From positions 13,634,910 through 13,698,909 of the forward strand of contig NC_089724.1 in assembly GCF_035083965.1 (NCBI RefSeq): DNA of 64,000 nt. The letters run 5' to 3'. The DNA comes from Branchiostoma lanceolatum. Taxonomy: Eukaryota; Chordata; Leptocardii; Amphioxiformes; Branchiostomatidae. The notes beneath the pieces are model-generated. The model saw nothing but the letters and a program-made list of their open reading frames with translations. It had not been told where the DNA came from and did no database searches. Every line of letters starts with the position of its first letter. Within the stretch, counting starts at the first letter, position 1. Shown piece after piece: positions 1-12,100 of this stretch. The position numbers and the translations under genes are program-made.

Positions 1-44
1 ATTTTATGTTTCTATTTGTAATTTATCCCGATTTAAGTATTTAC

Positions 45-2906
45 CTGCTTTACACGGTCCCTTATGCTCCAGTTTGATGGGTGTCTTGCTGTGGAAGGCG
101 GCAGAGATCATCTGACAGATGTTGCTGTAGGTGATGCCGTCAGAGCCGCACATATCCTCCTGCAATCATGGCAACAATGTCAATTTTACCGAGTTCCGTT
201 CTGATATCTTTGAAACATTTTTCAGTCTAGGTAGTGTTAAGTCGAGTCATAACGATGTCTTCTCTATGTCATTGGCATTTTAATGATTTTACTGATAATG
301 ATCAATAAAATCTCTGGCTGAAGTACTTACGGAGGATTTACAGAAGCAGATGTTGTCGGGTGTCTCTCCGTCCTCGGCAGAGTCGACGTTAGGACGGCAC
401 TCCAGGTGCTTCCCGCACGCCCCGAACACTTCCTTCTCTCCCTTCATGTCGCACAGGTCCCCCTCCATGTTGGCACACTCCTCACAACATCCGCATCTGT
501 CCTGGGAGGGGAAAGGGGAGGGGGGTTTATGTGTGGGATAATATATTTGCCGTAGAAAAGTATTCTACCTCAAATCCCTAGCCTTTACCAGGCTCCACAG
601 GCGGCTGGAAATACATAGACAGAAAACACGCCAAAGGAGTTAGCTAGCCAGGGACTCAAAGGAGTACAGTTTTGTGTACTCCCTGGCCAGATACTAGTAA
701 CTCCTTTGGCATTTTATCTGTCTAGTTAGGGGCTGACCGGTTACAGGCGGCTGCTATTAGCGCGATTAAATCAGGCTAGAAAGGTTTACACTACATTCAA
801 TACTCTCATCATCAAAAAGAGCAAGTGGAAACGGGGATTGGACCGTTACTTCGTTGTCACAGAAATTACAAGAGCTTGGTTATTGTAGGCAGTAGATTGT
901 AGGAAGCAGTGTGCTATTTCAAGTGACGACCTGGGGAGGGCGATAAGTACATTCACGCTGAGAAAATGACAAGGCTGTTTTCAACACAATGGACGGCACA
1001 GTCGTATAATTGGTTTGTTTCTATTGCCTAATCCAGGCTTTGGTTGCCGGTCAGAATGGATTACACGATTATCATAGTTTGACGGGGACTAACCAGTGTG
1101 TGTACGTGTTCGTATGTGGAGTGGCAACATCGAAATGTCAAATCAAGGGACGAGCTCGGCGACATCGAAGGACGGCGACATCACACATCCCCACGCTACC
1201 GCCCTACCGTAACTTTTTCACTTTTCAGCGGTTCTAAAAGATGGACTTGTAACGTTATGGATCAATCTTTGACTTCTTTTCCGCACTATCCTTTTTGACT
1301 AGATATGGGTGTGACGATAGACTGACCCGATTTGACCCATTTGTAAAGAGTGAGACGTGGCGCTCCGGAAACGTAGACGTCACGGCCTTCCATCTCAATG
1401 TTTAGGTGAGCATCGTGGTACATGGTACATGGCTCGGCCCCTATTCACTTGACACACAGTTGAACCACAAACCGAACAGCATAAACATGTCATCACACTT
1501 CAAGGCAGCAGAATAAACACACGGGTTCTGTTTATTTCCCTACCACGGCCACTCCCAAACCACCACGAGCTCTGTCCGCAGCTGAGACAAAAGTTGACAA
1601 GTTCCATACAGCGGACCACTAAACAACTTCTTTAGGAATGTTTGGATCTATTTTAACCTCCTTGATATCACGGAGGAAATTGGTATCAACTATTTGAATG
1701 AAAGGGTGAAATACCATCATGTAACGATGTCTGAGTGAATGGAAAGACTCAAAGAGAAAAGTATACCCATGAAAATGATGAACCATGTCTTTTGATGTCT
1801 AAGAATTTTCCGGTCACAAAACCAGAGCGCGAGGGGGTGGGTGGGTAAATAGCTACCCACTCCTTCGTTGCAATTCAAGAAGACCTTGGATTGCTTTCCC
1901 AGGTTTGTGTGATAATTCAAACCACTTGCCCACAACCCCCCTTGGCAACCCCACAGATTTTTCTTTCAGACCCGGCTTAATTAGAACAAGGAGGTTCTTT
2001 GATTAGAGGGGTCGCGTTAAATCTGGCCTTTTTCCGTTTGTCGTATCGGCGACAGAACTTTCCGAAAGAAATTCGCGAGAAACTGAAAATAATTTGGACG
2101 ATGGAACTACGCACACGGGACGGTACATTGTGCATCAACGGTTAGGTTGGTTTGTGGGTGTCTTACTACACAAGGTCAAATCAAGGAGGTTAAAACCAAG
2201 GACTTGGTCAAATCTAACCTCCTTCGCAGGTACTACGAGTCGGGCTTTTGGGAGGCTTCCTACTTGACCGAAGACTCTACTCATAATGTGTGTTTTTTTT
2301 CTGATGGCGTATCGGTCTTCTTCTTCTTTAGCCGCCTCTACGGATCGGAGGTTAGGTCGGATCTGTGTCCACGTCCTCCAATCAAACTGTACTGTACAAC
2401 AGCTGACCCCTGAGACCGAACTGCCAAAGTCACTAGCAAAAGTGGACCGTTACGGTACGAGCAAATTGTTTTTGTTAAGTCCGTTTGCGTTTGGGACTGA
2501 ACATCCGAAACAATGGATGTGAACACAATGCCACAGAAGGTGAAAATTATGGTATTAAAGAAGACTCATGTTTATGGTAATCTCAAAATCATACACGAAA
2601 CAGACCTAGGTGAGAAGTTCAAACCTACACCAACTTCACATATATGCATTTCTACCCAAACAGCTAAACGAAGTTCCAGCAAATATCACTGGCCATCGTT
2701 GGACCATACCTTTGTCAAAACAAAAACAAAGAAACATTTACCATCTTCTTCCCGGCCACGCATCCCTCGGCCTCCGGACATTCCTCGGGACACTCGTCGG
2801 GACACTCCTCATCGTCGGGCATGGTCTCGTTATCTTCCCCCGTAGGAGCCGTGAGAACCACGCCGAACAGAAGAGCTAGCAGCCCGACCACCAGAAATCG
2901 CTTCAT
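45..2906 (-). CDS. IGFBP7/IGFBPL1/KAZALD1-like secreted protein, 5' part (3 exons; gene continues past left edge)
   Basis: Exons in coding order are 2906..2742, 501..331 and 159..45, giving 131 residues before the window ends. All junctions are GT-AG and in phase (0, 0, then phase 1). Residues 1-20 (MKRFLVVGLLALLFGVVLTA) are a signal peptide. An acidic stretch with repeated E-C-P units follows (Cys35, 39, 43, 49). Then comes the IGF-binding-protein signature DRCGCCEECA (from residue 56) and GACGKHLEC. Exon 3 is a Kazal domain with MCGSDGITYSNICQM and HKGPC. This order (IB module, Kazal) followed by a phase-1 splice site is known for IGFBP7, IGFBPL1 and KAZALD1, which end in an Ig domain; that exon would lie left of position 45. 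In those families the protein is extracellular and modulates growth-factor signalling. I cannot say which paralogue this is. ATG 2906 is chosen because it opens the signal peptide. Confidence 0.85.
617..723. repeat. Hairpin element in intron 1 of the IGFBP-like gene
   Basis: An imperfect inverted repeat pairs gccaaaggagtta near 630 with taactcctttggc ending near 710. An inner perfect stem pairs ggagtaca (661-668) with tgtactcc (675-682) around a 6-nt loop. An 11-bp direct repeat, acaggcggctg, lies on either side (597-607 and 743-753) and could be a target-site duplication. It looks like a small non-autonomous foldback element. Confidence 0.55.
2181..2224. repeat. Short hairpin with caaggaggtta arms
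   Basis: The arms are tcaaggaggtta (2181-2192) and taacctcctt (2215-2224), with a second small palindrome, accaaggacttggt, inside the loop. It shares its arm sequence with the hairpins at 4534-4566 and 9913-9942. Confidence 0.5.
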
Positions 2907-3200
2907 CGCTGGTTCTTAACGGGAAAAGAGCGGCCGAAAAAGTGGGATCTGTCCGCTGCTGTTTGACCTGTGATGGTCAGAGAAATATGGCGGACACCGG
3001 AAAGTAATCGCAGGCGCAGGCGGGGAATCGCGGTTTGGGTTTCGTCAGGAGGCTGTGTATCAGCGGGGAACGCGGGACGATCCACAACTGCTGTCCTGTC
3101 CGTCAGACGGCGGGGTGATGTGAAACAGATGTGAGCCAGCGTGGCACGCCACCCTGCGGGGGTGGGACGGGCGACAGGCACCTCTGGGGTCGGGACGGTG
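2907..3200 (-). promoter_or_regulatory. Probable 5'UTR/promoter of the IGFBP-like gene
   Basis: This GC- and CpG-rich stretch lies directly upstream of the start codon at 2906 and stands out from the AT-rich sequence beyond about 3220. No TATA box is obvious. The role is inferred from position and base composition only. Confidence 0.35.
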
Positions 3201-4533
3201 CGATAATTATCGGAGGCAAGGGTTGAAAAGTAAACTAAACACGTGAGAACGACAGAACAAATAAAGCGCTACCTTCTTTTGCAATGTCGACTTTATTATT
3301 TGCATCTTTGTTTCCTTTATAATATTCCATAAACGTTATCCGTCAAAAACAGTCTTGTTTACCTGAGTGTATTTTTCCTGTATAAATCAAAATAAAAATG
3401 AATCAGTTTTCAATAGAGTTTCCACTTTTATCCATCTGTACCCCAAATACGGAATACCACGGTCATATTTGTGTTTTGCTAAACTTGTTGTGAGGAACAC
3501 ATAACGTCAGTTTTAACATACAGATATCGTGTCTCCTCATTATTTTATCAACAACAGCTGGTGAACTATAGTGACTGCACTTGAAAGGACGTCAAAGTAC
3601 TCAAGCAGATGTTTGTAGCCTCCGTTGCATGCATACTCCCGCCGGCTGTTTTCTTTAAAGTTACCGTTTTTATATTACTTTTTTCTTAATAACGTCTCGG
3701 CCCGTCACGCAGTAATAAGAAAAAAAAATCGATATGAAAATGGTATTAACCTTCTCCCTGCTGCAGAGAATGGGGTGCCAAGCGGCTGTTTCAGTGTGCA
3801 AACAGCCGGAGGGAGTCTGCAATGTAGGCTAGAGTTGCAATTGTGAGATACATATTATTTGTTTTTTTATTAGTCCCTGGTCTTTGAGTGGTGACTGGAA
3901 GTACCAGTAACCTGTCGCGTCACAATGGAATAGCGAATGTGATTCAAAAGTGTTATGTTTCCAAACAAAATTACAGGGGCAGTGTTGGGCGGTGGTATTT
4001 ATCACTAGACCACACTTGGCGGACCTGCGGAAAATAACACAGACCTCCGGAAGTTCAGCTTTCTGTGGTATAGATATCTACATCCCAGGAACACCAAAGG
4101 CCACAGGGAGAGAGATAACGTAAGTAAAGACATCTGCCTATCAACGCGGGTACACATTCTGGTCGCAAAAACGGGGCAGTGCTCATGAAGATAGCTGTAT
4201 ATTCATAAAGCTTTCTATAAAATGTCCATGGTCAGACGACATTTTGGGACTTTGTTTTTCATCTTCAAAAAGTACGAATCACGCCCGGTGAAATAGTTAG
4301 CCCTGAGCAAAACGGAGTAGATAGAGAAAAACATATGCCAGACCAAACAGCTGTACGTGTTAGGAATCAATATAGCAGGATTTATGGGTTCAAGGTTCAA
4401 CTTCTAAATCAAAACGCTAAAGCCAGACGTCCTTTACTGATGCGGTACATTGGCACAACTAGCGATTTGATACATAACTGCATGTTCGCCGTCGGAAGAC
4501 GACCACTTCCTAGACTGAGTATCTGTCGCATGA

Positions 4534-4566
4534 ACCAAGGAGGTTTAATCAGAGTAAACCTCCTTG
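4534..4566. repeat. Short hairpin with ccaaggaggttta arms
   Basis: The left arm ccaaggaggttta and right arm taaacctccttg surround a 7-nt loop. This is the same arm family as the hairpins at 2181-2224 and 9913-9942. Confidence 0.55.
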
Positions 4567-7500
4567 CATGAACAAGACCTAGTGTAGCCAACTTTATCGA
4601 AGAAAACGAGTTTTTTTCTGATTAACGCATATGCATCTATTCAATTAAATTTTGACAAGTGATGAACTGAATGTGAATTCCAACGATTTATCTGTAAGAC
4701 TACAAAGATCTACAAATGTAGTTCGCAAGACCAACGACTATTCACCAGAAACTTGAGCAGTTTTTCACCAAAAGAATGACGTTACTGGGGACATGTTTGC
4801 TTTTCTTATCTATGAACAAATGTTGATACACACGTTCTGACTTCATCGTGCCTGTATTCTGTCGTTTGCAGTATGATATCTGCACGTTAGCATCCATTAC
4901 CGACGTGTTTACAGCCAAAGTTCAGTGTGTGGGACATGCCGAGCCAAATCGTGCCATATCTCCGACATGTGTAATGTACATTTAGGTTAAACAAACTTGT
5001 ATTCGTGCAGCGTTTTCGTGGTGACTCTAGCCACCAACAAGGATTTGTTTTCTTATTTTCACAAAGTTAAGTGTTTATCCTATGATTCGAGTGGTTTATA
5101 CATTCTCGGCTAGATCCATGAAACGTATTCAAACGAATGTCTGTACATGTCAGTATGTAAGGTTGTAGCCTAACGGTTGATAACATTCTAAAGATTAATG
5201 TAGAACGCACTGCCCAACTCAAGTGGCTGATAACACGCGGACTGGTCACTGATATAAGTGATGTTTTACACCGTTAATGAATGACTGTATTGTTAGCTGG
5301 GTTTGCCATTGCTCATGTTGACGAACAATTTACACTAGCTGTCTTCGCTGTAGCATGACGGAGTTTTCTGATATCTGTGCATTTTCTTCGGAAGGCAAAG
5401 GACTTGATTAAAAGTTTCCATTGGACTATCGCTGTGTAGGAAGCCATTCGAGTTCTATAAATAAAAAAAATTAGACAGTGTCTTATATACTACATCTGCC
5501 TATCCACAGTTTTACCCAGGGGGTTCAAGTTGTTCAAGAGTTGTTAGCTGGTGTGTTACGCCGACTGGCGGTTAAACCGGCTATATAGATACAGATACAG
5601 ACTACTACTGCCGGTTGAAACGACTGTTTAATGTTCAAGAGTAGATATATATGAATAACTTTGTATTCCGCCTCTACAATCAATCTTTGTTTCTAACTAT
5701 GCGCAGAATTCTGACAAGAATGCAACCTGTATCGGATGACTTTATAGACCAGAGACTCCGAAGTAGTCGCACAAGACCGACCACATTAACATAGCTGTGG
5801 GATTACTTTTATGACCTCAGTTTCATGTCGCCGATGTTTGACAACGACACTATCATCATAGATCCATTCCCTCGCTACACATTAATGTTTTCGTCTAATC
5901 ATCTTACTCAATTTTGAACAAAAATGAACAATTAGAAACAGCAGACAAAATGCTCATTCAATACGAGAACGGAAACACATACTTCAGCAGGTGTTTATGT
6001 ATGCATGGACATGTTCTTGTAATAGTTCCGACACCAGTACTTGACGCAGTGTAAATCAACGTGTAAGATAAGATTCTCAACGCCGTTACAAGTACACAGG
6101 CTTCCTGTTGCTATCTGCACACAAACATGACATGTTGTGCCGTATGCCGCAGTCAACACGTTTGGGACCTGTGTATTTGTGGTCTAACCGGTGTCGCTCT
6201 AATGACTACTGTACCTTGTGATAGAGAGAACGATAGAATACTAACCTGCAACGTAACAGCAAATCCACAATCCGCCCTTGCTCGGACAACATGGCATGAA
6301 GCCGTTTTGTAGGACGACACAGCGCCTAACTCCAGCAATCACTGCCCCTTCGCTAGCTACCAGTCAATGACTCCCGTCTAACATGTCTAACATGTACATG
6401 TTAATGTGCGTGTATGGCAACCCTTGCCTATGGCACATCCGGGGTATGTGTGCTGTCGACGCGCATGGACGCGGGTTCCAAACAAACTGACCCTTTCACT
6501 TCAAACACCGCTGAGCTGTTTCCAAAACTTCTGGTCGTCATAGACACGGACCAAGCCGAGCCACTGTTTGAGGAGAAACAGTTTTGACTTTCAGATATCG
6601 CGCCCCAAGCATATTGGGTGGCCCTGTTGCCATGGTAACGACCGACAGGTGGTTGCAGACACTCCCATGGCCTCCAGGCATGACGTAAAATGGCTGGAAT
6701 CCTTCTAAGTCGCCGTTAATTAGAAACACTTCCTTAGGCTTTGTACACAAATCTGACAGCTCGAAAAGTGTTTTATATTCAAAGAAACAACAACAAACAA
6801 CATAATTGTGACGAAAGATACAGTATTGATTCAAATGTTACTAACAGTGTGACATCACCGCATCACCCTTTGCGTGAATACGCTAGTCTGCAACGTAACA
6901 CCTCACAACTTTCTAAGCAGTATGTCAGTTGTTCTAAAGAAGACCACATGGGTACCAGTGGTAAAATCCGTTACTCGGCATTCTGTTGTGTTAAAAACGA
7001 AGCGAAGTTGACGACATAAATTCAAAACCGCACCTTTGAACAAGCCTTTAGTTAAGACTCCATAGAGACAAAAAGACTACGTAATGCGCACTGTAGCAAA
7101 AACCATGTGAACAATTGGGTCAAGCATTACGTATTTATTATGTGCACTGTTTTAGCATCACAGAGGAGTCTAGGGTTTCCACTGGTACAAAGGTCATTGT
7201 GTTTTGGGGTGAAAGTGGTGTCAACATGAATCTGACCACATGGGTCATCTATGTTTCAATGACTATGTATAAGTGGTATTTCTGAGTCATCGGTGCGTGA
7301 TATTGGTAAACACTATTGATGTCTAACGGCCACATAATAAAGAATTGTGAGCCATCTGTACTAGTTTAATGGGGAAAATGGCACACGATCTTCAAGGAGA
7401 GAAAAACGTCAATGCTGACAGAAAAAAAAACTGCAGGCTATGATTTTTTTTCACATTTTCCCCTCATTATTCTTGCCGTAATTTCTTCTCTAAGCTTTCT

Positions 7501-8181
7501 TGAGGAACTCATGATCATTATTTTTTACATTGTCATATGCAGAATGTTTCTGTATTTTCATAAAAGCGCCCGAGATCTTGTTGCTAATTTGCCCTTACCG
7601 ATCAAATTGAAAAGATGAAGTGACCACAAGCATGATATGCCGTTCTTCACCAACATTTACTACCCAACAACATTAGATCAATCAATCATCAGGCATATTT
7701 TCTTCACAATAAACATCTCTGCACAATTATAATTTCATATTATCTGTCATCACCTCCATAAGGTGTGCCTTCATAATCTTTTTTTTGCACATAATAATTT
7801 GGAGACGTATTTCCACAATTAGCGATAGTTAAGTGATAGTTTAACACAAGTGGTATCGTATTGGTCCCACAGACAATAATTCTAATATTCTTGCTTGCAA
7901 GGTCCCATTAAATTGTCAGGCAAAACCGCCTGCACTCATGTTGTGAGAAGATTACAGCTTTCTATGGCGCCATTGCTACAGAAATCAAATCTATATAACA
8001 TCTGTTTAAAAAACACACTCTGTATGCCTTTTGCAGAGCAAGACTTATCTTTGACATTGGTTCCTGATTGTTGGCTTGGTAGAACACTGTCAAAACAAGG
8101 TAAATTTTGTCTTTAAGACGGGGAATTGTTGTCAGTCTTTTTAACACACTTGTATCTCAAGCCAGTGTTTCTTACTTTGAC

Positions 8182-8217
8182 CAAGGATATTATATAGGAT
8201 TCTATATAATGTCCTTG
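8182..8217. repeat. Short AT-rich hairpin
   Basis: The arms caaggatattatatag and ctatataatgtccttg pair with few mismatches around a very short loop. The flanking tttgacc occurs on both sides. It resembles the caaggaggtta hairpins in its outer bases. Confidence 0.4.
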
Positions 8218-9145
8218 CTTTGACCATCAAAGATTCTATGACAACAGTGTCATACTCCATCAACAAAAATCAACTTGAAATGTTAATTGTCAGTATGCTA
8301 TAAGTGGTCTACCATTTGCATTGAATTGGCAACAGAGGAAAAAGTAGATTTGCAGTGATCATGAGAGACAGGCACAATAACTAAACCTTATACATCGACT
8401 TCTTGCATCACTAAAAGTTTACAATATTCAAATGATTTAACAATTTAGAGTTTGTGTGGCTCATGTGACATAAACATGTAATTGGTTACAAACTAAGGGT
8501 TCGACAAACAAAAATTGTTCAATGACATGTTGCATATCACTGTTAAATCTACAGAAAGCTGCTGAGAATCTGAATCGCATCAGTGGCAAACTGCCACACA
8601 ATGCAGCATGCCCATTCTTCAGAGTGAAGGAGAAGCTGCAGTAGTTTTGGCCAGGCCACACTGACTGTGTAGTGGGTTTGTCTCATGACTTTCAGAAAGC
8701 TATTTCATAACACCTCTGTGCAGAGCAGCTTGGAAAGGGCCACAAGCAGAAAAGCATTGCAAGTGTGCATCGCTTTTTCAGTAATCATTTTTGGGCTGGT
8801 ATTGAGAATGCCTGGCATCCTCAATAACAAAGATAATCATTGTTCTTCTGAGGGTTATCTATCTATGCAGCTACATTTGTGACATATAATAAGAAAGAAT
8901 GCATATCATAAATACTAGTAAAGGTAAAAAAGATATTCTGATTGCACAGACAGTGCAAAGGAAATGTATGCAACATCTTACAACATCTCTCATTGTTTAC
9001 AGGATTTCATTACCACAGTGCATCAGAAAGTTTTTTAAAGCATATGGAAGCCAAGTGCATGTAAGAGGAGCCCACCGGTACCATACCAGTCTGTGATGCT
9101 TTAGCTCTGCGAATTTCCTGCCAAAATGTCTACCTACATTCAGTA

Positions 9146-12100
9146 TCAGGAGAATGTGTGAGAAAAGAAGACAGTGGCATTGTCGGCATATTTCACGGGA
9201 AGTTTCATCCCAACGCTGCGTGCTCCAAGATTGGCCGCTCCGATGGCACAGGACTGCTTCAGCTCTAGCAGCGTGATGGTCTTGATGGTGACGTCTCTGT
9301 CATTACGAGGTAACATGCCTCTGAGGAAACCTGGGAATCAATGGCAAAATAGAAATTAAAGAATAATATAGCAATAAGAATTCTGTTGAATGAATGTTGA
9401 AGAGCAGAAAAAATGTAGAAAAGTCTTGTGTGGAAGTGGGAAAAAGCTGCCTGGTGTGACACCTAAAGATAGAATACAGTACTAGTAACCTGAACCAATA
9501 AAATGATTGCCATCCATGGTCTAGCCTACATGAGTATTACCTTCTCTGAGCACGTCCCAGCTTTTCCACACAGATCCAACACACACCACCTGCAGTCCTC
9601 CCTCTCCCTCTAGGAGGCTCTGTTGAACAGATGACACATGAGGGTGATGTGTACATGTACAATATCAAAAACACTCACCTTTGGATGGTGGTGCAACCAG
9701 TACTATGCCAAAAGATTTATCATCATGCCCAACAAGTAAGATATTTACATGGGAATTATAATATTCTACTCCTGGGAAATAAAACTACACTTGGCTTATC
9801 TTTATGAGAAACTCAGTTTTGACCGCACAGTGCTTAAATCTGAACATGATTATATGCCTTGAATCACAAGGAAAAGAACCATAGATATATTGAAGAAGTA
9901 AACATCAGTGAGACCAAGGAGGTTATATATAACCTCCTTGGTGAGACACAACACATAAGACACAAGATACAACACATGATAAGACGAGCAGAGTTGAGCC
10001 AGGGAGACCTACTTTGTCAACCTTAGGGGCCAAGGCAAGAATGTGTCTGCCAAGCATCTCCCCTGCCATGTGGAACAAAGCCAAACATAGGGGGTCCTGG
10101 AAATCTTGAGCTCCTACAGGTCAAAGGTTATAGTAGGTCATAAGTGTACAGGACAAAGGTCAAGGAACTAGGACAGAGGTCAAGGGTTAGTCACAACTGG
10201 TCATTCATTCTGACTTGTCCTGTACACTGACACACAGAAGTATATCTCCTTTCTGATGACACAGATCTGAAAGAGGTCAGAGGTGACAGCTCAGCGTTAA
10301 CAGATCAGAGGTAACAGGGGTTAAGATGTCTCACTAACTATGGTTGTACCTTGTCAATGTTTGAAGAGAGAGCACAGATATGCTTGCCCAACATCTCGCC
10401 AGCCTGAGTGAAAATTATTTGGCACAGTTTGTCTCCTTTCTCGTTGGCACCTGTTGGTTAAAATGTACATGTCTGATGATCAAGTCATCTACTACATTGC
10501 CATGTGTAATATGTTTGAAGAGAAGACCAAAAAAGATGAGGGGAGGAAGGCTGCTTACCCCAACAGTAATGAATAATTTCATGTTTAGTAAAACTCAACT
10601 GTCCATTGGCTGAACAACAAAACATTCTATGTAGTCATGTGTTTGCTATTTAGAGAGCATACATGATTACTATACATTTACAATACTTAACGTTAAGAGT
10701 AATTTGATTTTATAAGAAAGATCTTCAGCACAAAGACATTTCAAGACTGTACAACAGAAATCCTGGAGAGATTCTCACCTTGAGCCACCAGCTTACAGAA
10801 GCCGGCAAACTTGGACTTGTCAAAGTTGCGATACAGGTGGTCCAACAAACCAATACGGTCATTCACCTGGTGGTAGATACAAATGATATGGGTTTATCTA
10901 TCACATGCAAATACATGTATTTCAATTCACAAATTTATGTTGCAGTCTAGTTTAGAAGGTAAAATTTGAAACAAAGGACATGTGGACTGGAAACCATGAA
11001 ACTTCTCATCAAATGACATGCATGCCAACATTTTTAATAACCACATATTGAGGTTCAGAATTCCAATTAGTAGATTTCTATGCTGAAATTCAAATGTCTG
11101 ATATTGCAGACTAAAAGAAGGATTGCTGTATATAACTGATACAAACCTTAAAGTACTCAAACATGGCCAGTTTGAGGTAGCTCGTGTCAGAAGGGGGTTC
11201 GTGGAAGTTATCGTCAAAATCAAACACATACTTGACTGCCTTCTGTGCTATCCAATATGCTGCAGGGAACAGGACACACAATGGCATGTTATACTGTCAA
11301 ACAGGCAGCACTCGCAGAGCATAACTTTCCACCTAGGCAGCATACATTTCCTAATACAATAATAATAATGATGATGATAACAATCTACACTGAATGTTCA
11401 TGCCCAGAAAAAAAACACATACGACCACACATTGTCAAATGGGTGTAGAGTATTAAAGCCTGGAACACTAACATACATATACGAAAAAACAAACTGTCAA
11501 AGAAGGAGTGAGGAGTGCAGTCTTACCTCCCCCCTCGTCCCCCATCATGTGCCCCCACCCCCCACAGCCGTACGTCTCCCCATCTGGGTTGATGAGTTGA
11601 CAGTTGGACCCAGTCCCTGCAATAAGCACCATGCCCCCTGCATACAGTACAGTAAGTTGCATATACACCATTAATCATCGTGTAATCTGTTGTACTTCTA
11701 TGAACTTGTTATATTTATTGAGCCTGCTCTACATCTGTAATGTCTTTTTGTATGCAGGGACACCTAAAAAAACAGGTCACCTACATGCACCTGAGTTGTG
11801 CTCTACTGATAAAACAAATAAAGTCAATTGAACAAACATAGCTGTACTGTGATGGCTGTACAGTGGAACTTAGCAAGCCAACATTCACGTCACCAATGTG
11901 ATTAACACATGTGTTGGTTTGATTTTAACAAAGACTTTTTTCTCCAACTAGTGGATCCATGCTTGGCTAACACTAAAGTTAGACAGACTGGATATGCTTC
12001 ACTTTTCATATATGACAAGCTAATATCAATACTACCTCAAAAAGACATACAGAATGGGAGATATGATGATTCTTTTCTTTTTTCTTCAATGACGAAAAAT

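Larger units (their letters stand above)
3201..9145. other. Intergenic region without recognised genes
   Basis: This AT-rich DNA lies between the IGFBP-like gene and the 3' end of NAGK. Open frames are short, scattered on both strands and show no family motifs or splice-linked partners. Part of the right-hand end is presumably the NAGK 3'UTR, but I found no convincing AATAAA on the minus strand close to the stop codon. Two small hairpins inside are listed separately. Confidence 0.5.
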
